From: Brasenia schreberi
Taxonomy: Eukaryota; Streptophyta; Magnoliopsida; Nymphaeales; Cabombaceae
Direction: 5' to 3'
Assembly (NCBI GenBank): GCA_036023115.1
Contig: JAYKKT010000046.1
Location: 8,128,637 to 8,192,636, forward strand
DNA length: 64,000 nucleotides
Each line of letters begins with the position of its first letter. Position 1 is the first letter of the stretch. The translations under genes were made by a program, and so were the position numbers. Below the pieces are notes generated by a model. That model did no database searches. It worked only from the letters and a program-made list of their open reading frames with translations, and was not told the DNA's origin. This document shows, in pieces, positions 23,581 through 33,083 of this stretch.

Positions 23581-23816
23581 CCAGGATTACTTTGATATCT
23601 ACTTAAAAGACCAACAACAAAGCTGATATCAGGTCTTTTACACAACATAACATACATCAACCTGCCAACAACTTTTGCACAAGAAACATTAGGCTTATCG
23701 TCTCCTTCACCGAGACAATCAACCTTACTTAATTTAACCCCTTTTGCAACAGGTGTATCTGCAGACTTTCATTCACCAATTTTAAACTTCTTGAGGATAT
23801 AGTCAATATATCTTTC

Positions 23817-24600
23817 CTAACTCAGGCATAAGAGTCTAGATCCTCTATCTCGAGAGATCTTTATACTCAAGATATAAGATGCTTCTCCCATATCCTTCAT
23901 TTCGAACTTAGAGTTTAACCATAACTTGGTTTTAACAATCATCTCATTATCATTTCCAATCAATAATATATCATCTACATAGAATGACAAATGACAAAAT
24001 GGCTCCCACTGTTCCAAACATATACACAGTGATCAAGTTTGTTAGCCATAAACCCAAGTTCTATAATGCCATTTTGAAAAGTCAAATACCATTTATGAGG
24101 TGACTGTTTCAGGCCATATAGAGATTTTTTCAACTTATATACTTTATCTTCATGGCCTTCAACTATAAATCCTTCGGGTTGCTGTATGTATATGATTTCT
24201 TCTAAATCTCCATTTAGAAAGGTTGTCTTTACATCTAACTGATGTAAATCCAAACCATAGTATATAGATATTGCTAGGATTATCCGTATGGATGCAAATT
24301 TCGCAACTGAAAAATATATCTCAACATAATTTATCCCTTCTTTCTCTGAAAAACCCTTTACAATCAACCTCGCTTTAAACTTATCGATTGTACTATCGAC
24401 CTTGTATTTCTTTTTCAGAACTCATTTACAGCCTATAGCTTTCCTTTCTTTTGACAAATCAATCAATTCCTAGACTTTGTTTTTCTTAATGGATTCAATT
24501 TCCTCATCCATGGCTTTCTCCTAGTCTGTTGCTTCCGATGAGTTCATTGCTTGCTGATAAGTCAAGTTATCAGTCAACTCATCCAAATCTACTGAATTAC
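23817..24600 (-). pseudogene. copia reverse transcriptase region
   Basis: The minus strand shows KARLIVKGFSEKEGI, LHQLDVKTTFLNGDL, QPEGF, SLYGLKQSPHKWY, and the catalytic YVDD motif in FYVDDILLIGND. Stops occur before 24367 and a frame change near 24000 separates the palm motifs, so the copy is dead. Confidence 0.9.
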
Positions 24601-24688
24601 ACCATTCTTCTACAAGATAAGTGTGACAATCCTTTAAGTAGGACAGAGTGACTCTTGACATCTTATGTTCACTTAAGGTATCGGTAGT

Positions 24689-25200
24689 TTAAGGAATATC
24701 TTCTATGGGTTCAAAAGATGATTGGTATAAATCTACCAAATCATCAACATATTCCTCATTGTTCTCCAGGATGTTATTCTTAGTATCTTCTAAGAATTCA
24801 ACATCTCTGCTTTCAATGAGTCCGTGGTCCTTATGATAAAATTGATACCCTTTCGAACATTTAGGATATCCTATAAATATACATCTCAAGGACTTATTGT
24901 CTAGCTTATCTCTAGACTCATCAATAGATCACATCTCTTGAAATGAGCTAGGTTGGGTTTTCTTTCAAACCACATCTCATATGATGTAGTGAATACAACT
25001 TTACACGGTACTCTATTAAGTATGTAAACAGTTATACTTACTACTTCTACCCCAAATACCCTTGGAAGAGAGACATCTATTAACATTGACCTTGTCATAT
25101 TCAGCAAGGTTCTATTGTATCTTTCAGTTACACCATTTTGTTGAGGTGTCCTAGGCATTATATTCTATTTAGCAATACCAAAGTCTTTGCAAAAATTCCA
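24689..25200 (-). pseudogene. copia integrase C-terminal half
   Basis: The minus strand contains PRTPQQNGVTERYNRTL, which includes the catalytic glutamate region of the integrase, then the IFIGYPKCSKGY motif typical of the copia integrase C-terminus. One in-frame stop (TAG) precedes NIMPRTPQQNG. The N-terminal zinc-binding part and first catalytic aspartates are not found next to it; the sequence breaks at about 25210 into the inverted block. Confidence 0.85.
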
Positions 25201-25214
25201 AGAAGCTCTAAGTC

Positions 25215-25870
25215 TAATTAGAAAAAAAAACCAAATAAAAAGTTTGACAAGAATAATAAGAAAGGCGGTCAAAATTTTAAGAAATCGTAGGAAACCGTTC
25301 TCAGGTCAAGTGTTTCAGTTATAGAAAGATGGAACACTACAAAAGGGACTGTCGCAATAAGAAAGGTAGAGGAAACAACCCATAGCCTGGATAGTCAGAG
25401 AAGCAAGATATAATCCGCGTGATTTCAGAATGCTTATATTTGAACTGCCCAATGACAGGTTGATGGATAGACTCAGGAGCTACAAGACACATCTCGAAGA
25501 CCAAGAACCAGAAGAAATATCAACCTAGAGAACATTGTGTGTATATGGGAAACAATACTTTCTCAAATGTTCTGGGTATTGGGTCCTTCAGGATATATGT
25601 ACAAGACAAACTAATTGTACTGACTGACGTGTTAATTGTGCCATCAATAAGGCATAATTTAGTCTCAATTCTTGCCTTAGTTAAGAAAGGTTTTGAAGTT
25701 AGGTTTATTCCTAACAAGGTGATTGTGGGTAAACATCAGAGAATTTTGTTCTCAAGAGAATTTGATGTACAACAAGGACTATTCAAATTCTGTGATAATG
25801 AAAGTTATCAATCTTCTACTTATATTGAGAGTGCATTTACTGTTGATGTGAATATGTGGCATAAACGCCT
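25215..25870 (+). pseudogene. Inverted block: copia zinc knuckle, protease and GAG-pre-integrase
   Basis: On the plus strand, opposite to the rest of the element, it carries a CCHC-like knuckle (CFSYRKMEHYKRDC, second Cys replaced by Tyr), the aspartic protease motif DSGATRHIS (25470-25496, preceded by an in-frame TGA), VPSIRHNLVSI, and the GAG-pre-integrase ending MWHKRLG at about 25872. In a normal copia element this block lies between gag and integrase in the same direction, so it appears to have been inverted in place. Confidence 0.85.
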
Positions 25871-26506
25871 AGGGCTAACTCATCCTCAACCACTAGCAAT
25901 TTCTCTTTTTTGTTCTTGAGCATGTATTCTTTCTCTATTGCTAGTTTAAGAGATAACTCAGAAAGGTTGATCTCTAGCCTTAGTCTTAGAGCAGTGATGA
26001 CTATGTTCCATGATGGGGGTAGACTGTTAAGTATTATTGATATCTGCATCGGTTTAGGGATGACTGATTTTACTACGGCTAAGTCTCTAGCCATTACCAG
26101 CATGTAATTTACATACTCTACTACATTTTCTTCTTGTTTCATTATGAAAAAATTGTATTTTTGTAGTAGCAACTATACATGCAATTTTACAATTGTCATA
26201 TTTAGTTGTTAATGAGTCAAACAACTCTTTTGCAGTCTCATATTCTTCAAAAACCCTAATCAAATCATCCTCCATATATGTTAACATGATCGTCCTTCAT
26301 ATGGTATCGTCCTTTAGAAATGTTTTATATATTTCTTGTTTTTGCTCATTTGCGTCTCGGAGTGGCGGACGCATGATTTTCTTTAGCACGTACTCAACAT
26401 CTTGCAGTGTTAGAGCTAAAGGAATTCTTTTCTTCCATGTCTAGAAGTTTAGACCGTTCAACTTTTTTGTTTTTGCCAATTCAGACACACATATTCTAGA
26501 ACTCAT
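25871..26506 (-). pseudogene. copia gag region (UBN2-type)
   Basis: Starts near 26506 (MSSRICVSELAKT) and runs on the minus strand through MLTYMEDDLIRVFEEYETAKELFDSL-type residues, QKYNFFIMKQEENVVEYVN and ILNSLPPSWNIVITAL. This is the standard Ty1-copia gag pattern. It contains at least two in-frame stops (after LNGLNF and before MLTYMED) and a frame change near 26200. The nucleocapsid knuckle is in the inverted block. Confidence 0.85.
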
Positions 26507-27149
26507 TTTTATGTGTTTGACAAAAATAACAATTAAGCGGTTTAAAAAGAAAACCATCACAAAAACACAAGCACACATAACAAGAAACATGTTAATGTGA
26601 TGCATGCTATCTAACAAGTAATCTTTTTGTAAAATTTTTCAAGGGAGTTTCTGCCTCTATGTCCCTAAAAGAATACCAAGGGACAAAACTATAATTTTGT
26701 CTATTTGTCTTCTTTTTGTAATTTTGTAAAAACCTGAGGACAAACTTGTAAAATTACTATTTGGTATTCATGTAAAATTCGCAACTAATCGGGGTTAAAA
26801 TCATAATTTTAACTCTCAGGGCGAATCTGTGATTTTTTAAAATAACAGGAGTAAATCTGTCTTTTGACTAAATGGCAGAATCGTAATTATCCAAACCGGG
26901 AGAGTAAAACCGTAAACTAACAGCCCGGTATTTGGTAATTTCCACAAACAGCTAGAGGGTAAAACAAACTTTTCACTCCGTAAGGGCAGAATAGTCTTTT
27001 TACCCAAAAATATTTGGATAAAAAGGTAATTTTGCTCAGTGGCAATAGAGTAATATCTAAAGCCGGCCGAGGCAAAATGATCTTTTTAGACTGTTACCCC
27101 GGTTTTCCAGCCTGCGGTTTTTCGAAACCACGAAATTATTATTATTTTT

Positions 27150-27650
27150 TTAATACAAATACACCTTATAAAGACTGAGTGAGGAGAGAGAGAGGAGAGT
27201 GGGAGACAGGGAAGAGGGATGGGGTTCATCGGTGGAGTGTCCTCGATGGGTTTTTACTGCCACTCCTCGACTATCGGCATCCCTGGCAGCGTTCTTTCCG
27301 GTCTTTTCTCGGTCTCTCCTGGTCGTTTGGCTGTGGCCTATTGTTCCGGCTTTTTTTGGTCGTTCAGTTGTGGCTGGCCTACCGATTTGGTTTCTCCTGG
27401 CTGTTTGCCTCTGGCCTGCTTTTTTTGGCTGTTTAGTTGTGGCTGGCCTCCCGATTTGGCCTCTCCTGATCATTTGCCCTTGGCTTGCTTTTTCTGACCG
27501 TTCGGCTGTGCCTGGCCTGCCGATTTGGCCTCTCCTAGTCGTTTGCCTCTGGCCTGCTACGCCTCTACCGACTGCCACTGCTTCTCCCTGGTCTGCTTTG
27601 CTATTTTTTTTTCTTTTTCTCTCTATGTTTTTTTTTCTCTGACCTGTCAC
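27150..27650 (-). CDS. Open frame of 23-residue repeats in the copia leader
   Basis: A 166-codon open frame lies on the element's sense strand between the 5' LTR and gag. It holds about three to four copies of a 69-bp (23-codon) unit with the core GQIGRPAT-ERPKKAGQ. The conserved ccgatttgg marks repeat at 27382, 27451 and 27520, exactly 69 bases apart. The product would be very basic and rich in Arg, Gln and Lys, and resembles no domain I know. It may be only a by-product of repeat length divisible by three. A relation to gag is not seen. Confidence 0.4.
   Translation of the reverse strand: MTGQRKKNIERKRKKNSKADQGEAVAVGRGVAGQRQTTRRGQIGRPGTAERSEKASQGQMIRRGQIGRPATTKQPKKAGQRQTARRNQIGRPATTERPKKAGTIGHSQTTRRDREKTGKNAARDADSRGVAVKTHRGHSTDEPHPSSLSPTLLSLSSLSLYKVYLY
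27300..27565. repeat. 69-bp tandem repeat, about 3.5 copies
   Basis: Units share ccgatttgg, ctcctgg or ctcctag, gtttgcctctggcctgct and ttttttgg. Spacing is exactly 69 bp for the last three units; the first (from about 27315) is more diverged. Confidence 0.9.
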
Positions 27651-27678
27651 CCTTTTTTTTTTTACATGGTTTTTTAGG

Positions 27679-28059
27679 TGGCAGATTCTGGTGAGGTGGA
27701 TCGGCGACAGGTGATTTCGATGCCCTTCCTCTGTTTTGATTCAGTCGATACCTCTGGTGTACGCAGCGGAATGGGGTGCGGGTGGACACGAGATTCTCAC
27801 GCAGGGGCTTTCATGGATGAAGATCAGGTGTATTTGTTTTCAGGTGTATTTGTTTTCTGTATTCCTCTCTGTATATTTCCACCTGTAATGACTGTCTTTT
27901 ATAGGCAGGCGCTCCTCTTCATCCGTGTTTATCCTCCTGCGGCTTCCCTCGTCCAGAGGAGATCACGGAGCCGTTACCGAAAATCCCGGTAACGGTCATC
28001 CGTTACATTCAGCCAAACTGGGTGACCAGTCTAGCAGTTACCTGAGTTTCTATGTAACA
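27679..28059 (-). repeat. 5' LTR of the copia element
   Basis: About 381 bp, the outer copy in element orientation. It is longer than the 3' LTR partly because of a local duplication of aggtgtatttgttttc near 27826-27860 and extra bases near its outer end. Confidence 0.85.
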
Positions 28060-28071
28060 CATCCAACGCTC

Positions 28072-28181
28072 GTTTCTCCTATAAACAACCCACATATTTA
28101 AAATAATAAGCTTACTCAAAGAACTTGTTTCTCCTATAAACAACCCACATATTTAAGATAATAAGCTTACTCAAAGAACTT
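28072..28181 (+). repeat. 55-bp tandem duplication
   Basis: Two adjacent copies (28072-28126 and 28127-28181) begin gtttctcctataaacaaccc and differ at about one base. They lie just outside the 5' LTR, in the former intron of the cupin pseudogene. Confidence 0.9.
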
Positions 28182-28873
28182 GCACGGCTAGAAACTTCAA
28201 AATACAAGCAGAGACGATTGACGATCATCTCTAACTATGTGCAAAACATAACATCAAAGACTTTCAGAATCAAAGGATAAGCCTGCTAAATTGTTCAAAA
28301 ATATTTTTGGTAATTAATTAACCAACAATTCTGTATGGTGTTAACAAAAAAGGGACCTTTTCCCTTTGAAGAAAGAGGGTATAGTATATTATACCTCGAC
28401 GAACGAAGAGAATCAAGTTGGCATTGATATACTGAGGAATGAAGAGAGATCTTGGCTCCATGGAGATAAACCAATCTGCAAGCTCTTCTTGCTGTGGAAA
28501 CCCCTCACTGCCCTCAGCTCCCCTGCCTCTCTCGCCATCATCATTGGCAAGAAAGCACAAAGAACAACAAGAAGAACGTACGCATGGGGCCTCGAGAACT
28601 CCATGTTTTCTGTCTCACTTTGCTTAGCAGATCGATCACGGAAGTGTGGATGGTAGCGGCTGGTTTCAATGGTTCAAGGAGCAGAGTGTGAGAGTTTTCA
28701 GGAATACATGTGGCTTTCATGCATCGCTCTGGAAAACGTGTTAAATTTACATCACGCCAGACCAGCAGATCGAGTCTTTAGCCTGCTGATTGAAGACTTG
28801 ACCTCATGGTTGATCGATTGGTTTGGGACTTGACCCTTTCAAGTTTGGCTCTGTTTGAATCAGACAGAAATGG

Positions 28874-29235
28874 CGCTTGATCGAGCCCAAAGCGGGTCTG
28901 CGTGCAATCTTAATCCAGAGAGTAGGATTGGGTTGGTTCGATGGAGTCTTGAGCCATTACTGATCTTATAACCAGGTCAAAGCTAAGGACAGTGAACCTG
29001 ATGAAGAACCGGACAAAGAACTGAGAATGATGTTCTTGTTCAGTTCAGCTGGCTACCATGTGGCATTCAACAAGCTGCGACTTTTTACTGTACCATTTAG
29101 AATTCAAGATTGCGTTTGATCGAGCCCGGAGAGGGTCTAGCTGCAAATTTTAATCCTCAGACTAGGATTAGGTTGCTTCAATGGAGTGTTGAGCCAATAT
29201 TACTGATCTTACTAGGTCAAAGATAAGACATCTTC
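28874..29235 (+). repeat. Diverged direct duplication, ~120-bp units
   Basis: Two related segments start at about 28874 and 29112. They share tgatcgagccc, gggtct, taatcc, aggatt, tggagt, ttgagcca and actgatctta in the same order. Spacing is about 239 bases. Confidence 0.7.
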
Positions 29236-29254
29236 TCATGCAATGAGATGTCAT

Positions 29255-29430
29255 GTTTGATTGATCGCAGGGATGCATATTGATGCATTAAATACAATTG
29301 TGATTAAATACAATTGTGAGATGAGATGAGTGTTTTGATTATCTTCATCACCATTGGATTGATTGTACATATTTGATTGATCGCACGGATGCATATTGAT
29401 AGATGAGTGTTTTGATTATCTTCATCACCG
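29255..29430 (+). repeat. Local direct repeat
   Basis: tttgattgatcgca and ggatgcatattgat, followed by gatgagtgttttgattatc and ttcatcacc, occur twice in the same order, with different spacing between the two halves. Confidence 0.75.
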
Positions 29431-29454
29431 TACGATGATGATGAAGATTAAGTG

Positions 29455-29530
29455 ATTCCGCCTAATAGGAACGCATCTAGCCTTAAGAGTCGAACTCTCC
29501 ATCAATAGCTTGAACTAATGCTCTGAATAC
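29455..29530 (-). mobile_element. SINE-like unit, type 2
   Basis: The minus strand reads AGAGCATTAGTTCAAGC, then GGAGAGTTCGACTCTT, matching the A/B box layout of the unit at 3095-3230. Confidence 0.4.
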
Positions 29531-31719
29531 ATAAGAATTGCCTTTTTCTGAAAAGTAAAATCAGTGAATCTCCCACTTTTCTAAATTTTCATGTATATTT
29601 TATATTTATGTAACATATAATCCCACACACAGCTGGATTCGAACAGTGTGCATCCCATGAATACACAAGGCTGAAAGTCAACTCAAACCATCTATATTAG
29701 TTGATAAGCCAGTAAGTAAATAGAATATTTCTTGATATATAACGGCCTAAATTTTCAATATTACATTAATCACACGCGACCTTTTGGAAATCATGGTTCA
29801 ATCCTTTCTATATAATAAGCATACTACCTTGCCGGCTGTCCTAGATTGAACCCACCGTACCCACCAGTGGCGGATCCACATCGTCGTGGGGTGAGACGAC
29901 CACCTTACCTGAAATTCAGAAAACTTTGAATTAAGTATTTAAGTTTTTTAAAACCTGTCACACACAAACCTAATATTCGCCCCACTCAAAACAAATTTTC
30001 TTGATCGTTCACTGATATCCACCAAGAAAGTATCAACAAGCCTGAGGATTCTACTTCCGGTTGTTTTTGTACCCTTAATATTAAATTTTCTCAAAAGTAT
30101 AAAATCATTTTTTATTTTTTTTATTTTCAACACTTTTGAGGCTTTCTTTTTTCTTTTTTAACACATTTAAATCTGTTGGAAAATAGTGTTTACAATGATG
30201 GATGATGAGTAACAACACATTAGGACCTATTTATGTCTAAACAACATCACTTCTCTCTCATTTTATTTTTTATTCGTCACACCGCTATTTTCTTTACTAA
30301 TTCGACTAAACTTAGTTATCTTAAGGTTTGAGACACGATGTTGGAGTATCTAGAGGTGGATTGGGAGGGTCTTTTATAGTTTAACTTTAGCATTAACAGT
30401 GCTTTTATGCACAATTTTGAAAAGATAGACAGTGGAATATAATATACCAGAAGTTAACCGGTTATTTAAAATGTATTATTTTTCTTTTTCTTCTTTTTTT
30501 TTAATTTTGGAGTAAACTGTATATTCAAGCACGTGCTGATTGGATGAAAGCGTCAACTGTGTTTTAATGTAAGACGTGATATCACGTGACCCAGTCTGTA
30601 AAAGTGGGGCTCTTTGCAATTTTTCAAAAAGCAAAAAAAAATGACGATTTCACAGCCTTTGGACTTTCCCAACTGCTCCCGAAACGTGAAAAGGTTCTAC
30701 TTTTCGTGTGCCTCGGCATTTACCTATTTTCCTCATTTTTAACACATGCAAATGACGATGTGCCCTTCGGGTCGTACTTGTTTCGTGTTAGAACAGGTCA
30801 ACTCGAACACGACGGTAGCTGGTCTCGTTTACTCATTTAATCATGCGTGGCACATTAGTTGTCATGTTAACTTATATTCAATATTATACTAAATAATAGA
30901 TAATGTAAATTTCAAATATTCTTTAATATTATTAATTATTATGTTAAAATTAGTAATACAAATTTATATTAAATTTTAATTTCATATTTAATAATGATGT
31001 AACTATTATGTCAACAACCACATCAACCTAGTCACGTGAAACCACTTCCAAGTCATTTCCGGGTGAGGTCTACCTTTCCCTTATGTAATTTTCATTTTAT
31101 GATGACAGGCTTTCATACATTGAATACATCGATACCAATGTAACTTAGATTGGGGGTGTTTCCTAAAATGTTAATACTAGACCCAACTGCACGAACCTAG
31201 CCAAGACAAGCCTGTGTTGTTGGTAGCATGTCACCTTAACCTACAGGAGCCGAGCTCAGCTTCTTCCCTTGATGCCATACAGCCAAACCCAACAAGGAGT
31301 AGTTGGCCGGCCCGGCTTAAACCGGATTAGTCTGGGTCCTTGCGGGCTTTCGGGTTAACCATGGTTTCGACCAAAGATCTCATTTGTAAGCCCTGATCCT
31401 CTTTAGATGTATAACCAAGGTCCCCATGATCACATTTATATGGAATTAAACCATATGCATTTTCAATTTGGGCCGTCTTAAGACTCAAGAAACCCTCTTC
31501 AGTTATTTTGAACCGTTGATTGCAATCAAATTAATTTATCATTAATCTACTTAAACAACGTGATCTCACGATCTCCTCTGACTTTTTAATTATCAGAAGA
31601 ATCCCCACGCGTACAAATCTAAGACAACTCCTTCCATCACATCACGTGTCTCACGGACTCATAAGATGATGAATTTGCAATGGAAACTTTGTTGCTCTCA
31701 AGGGTTACTTCTCATAAAC

Positions 31720-31720
<1 letters not shown>

Positions 31721-31796
<76 letters not shown>
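31721..31796. repeat. (TA)n microsatellite, ~75 bp
   Basis: Uninterrupted TA tract of about 75 bases upstream of the IQD gene. Confidence 0.95.
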
Positions 31797-31803
<7 letters not shown>

Positions 31804-32280
31804 CTTACCATCGTTTGGTGATCAAGCCATTCATTTGACAGTCATTAGATAAATTCTTTCAACGACAGATGTACAGAGTCGCGGTTAGATTTTATCCCAT
31901 TATCCTACTCATTCCGTATTTTCCAAACAAGATGGTAACTTTTCATAGCAAGAAACAATTCCTGGTTCTTAGATGCTGTTTTAGTAGCTCTGTAGAGAAA
32001 GCAGTCATACGAACTCATTGGTTCATCGTCTTTCTTCTGTATTTGGTGATCAATTTTGGAAAGAAATTCTATATCCAGATAAGTCTGGATATTACTTGAA
32101 GCACACATTTTCCCGTTATCTGTTTTTATAGCAATTCCAGAGAGTTTGACAGCAGAGATTTGGTGTCTATGGGCGGGTTGGTACCGCAAGAAGCGTAGAT
32201 GACTTAGCTCTCGTTATGATATCGATATCATCACGATGACAAGGAGCGCGTAGACATTGACGAAACTATTGAAAACGTCT

Positions 32281-32351
32281 CTCTAAAACTCTTCTTTTGA
32301 TTCTCTCTCTCTCTAAAACTCTTCTTTTGATTCTCTATCTCCCTATCTCAG
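32281..32351 (+). other. Probable IQD 5' UTR exon end with a 30-bp duplication
   Basis: ctctaaaactcttcttttga occurs twice (32281 and 32311, 30-bp period) in CT-rich DNA typical of plant leaders. It is followed by a strong donor, CTCAG then GTATGAG, at 32351/32352. A matching acceptor (ttcttctctgtgaag) ends at 33053, 30 bases before the IQD ATG. This would make a ~700-base leader intron. It is inferred from signals only. Confidence 0.45.
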
Positions 32352-33083
32352 GTATGAGCTTTCCTTGTGTTTGTTGGTGAAAAATTGATGATGGCCTTTT
32401 GTTCTCGTGCCTCTGATCAATCACATGTTTGTTTTTTCCCTGCTTTCATCATCATCCTTTAAGTTTCTATTGGTTGGTCTTTCTGTAAACGATGCAACTT
32501 TTTACACAAAAGAAACTTTAATCGTTTATTCTGTTTCTGCCTCTATTTGGATGTCGGGGAGAGCAAACTTCTGTTTGTTTTCATTTGGATGATCTCCATT
32601 CCTCCTTTTTGTGGCTTTAAAGCGTTCTCTCGTTAGCTTTCCCAGTCAGATGAGACTTCTGTGGTGCTTTCTATGCATGGTTAATGCACGACGGCTGCAA
32701 GTTGACGTTTTCAAATTAGGTGTTCGTTAAATTGTGAGTTGTCTGGGGATTATTGCATCTGGAGGAGAAATCTCTCATGTCTACAGAGTTGATAATTTAT
32801 CTTGAGCTTCTTCGGATTCGTAAAGGCTTAAAATTTATTTCTTTTTTCTGATAAAACTGTCTCTGAATGTGGTCTGTGGGCTTATAGCATCATAGATATT
32901 GAGGTGTTAGTTGGGATATTTTTGCTTATGTTGGTCTACCTCCTTTTATCGTTTCTGGTTGAATTTCAATCTTATTTCTAGCTGAATTTGAGATTCTTAA
33001 TTAGGACACAATCTAAAGCACGAAATTTCTGATTTATGTTCTTCTCTGTGAAGATGTAACTGAGGATTAAACGTTATAAAAAC

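Larger units (their letters stand above)
22505..28059 (-). mobile_element. Ty1-copia LTR retrotransposon, degenerate
   Basis: Two similar direct copies (22505-22843 and 27679-28059) bound a minus-strand gag-pol remnant in Ty1-copia order. Both LTRs begin TGTTACATAGAAA on the minus strand and end near GAATCTGCCA. A purine-rich tract precedes the 3' LTR. A typical tRNA primer site next to the 5' LTR was not recognised, and the flanking 5-bp sequences (ccggg and catcc) do not match. Coding pieces carry stops and frameshifts, an inverted middle block and a deletion in the integrase. The element lies between the first and second surviving coding pieces of the vicilin-like pseudogene. Confidence 0.9.
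21065..28604 (-). pseudogene. Vicilin-like bicupin pseudogene split by a copia element
   Basis: Minus-strand pieces match plant vicilin-like cupin proteins (the At2g18540/At4g36700 kind) in order. Piece 1, 28604-28395: signal peptide (MEFSRPHAYVLLVVLCAFLP) and, after a frameshift, ISMEPRSLFIPQY and ILFVRRG, ending at a GT donor. Piece 2, about 22490-22320: GDV, then an in-frame TAG, AGNTFYLIN, QRLQIICSFD. Piece 3, about 22255-22130: FFIGGGSNPQSILAGFD. Piece 4, about 22050-21635: GPFVYIRGRDEQVLWESIM, an acidic run, then ESYNLYQ and YGWCIALDE. Piece 5, 21255-21065: FLAGAS, a frameshift, MNGPELAAALGIS, VILP and the end. Most of the second cupin barrel (roughly 90 residues between pieces 4 and 5) is absent. 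The stop, two frameshifts, the missing barrel and the 5.6-kb insertion between pieces 1 and 2 indicate a dead gene. Intact relatives are secreted or vacuolar seed proteins. Confidence 0.8.
28605..32250. other. Intergenic stretch before the IQD gene
   Basis: No recognisable gene. It contains a diverged duplication (28874 and 29112), a local repeat near 29255-29430, a SINE-like unit (29455), a CAGTGGCGGATCC-type terminus (29869), CGTGTTAGAACAGG-type decayed repeats (30700-30840) and a long TA tract. Confidence 0.6.

Noticed and set aside
27179..27642. Plus-strand frames up to 147 codons
   Set aside because: Antisense shadows of the 69-bp repeat in the copia leader; the sense frame is the one listed.
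22500..28064. Target-site duplication for the copia element
   Set aside because: The 5 bases beyond each LTR (ccggg and catcc) differ. A catcc at 22474 does not abut the LTR homology, so no duplication is claimed.
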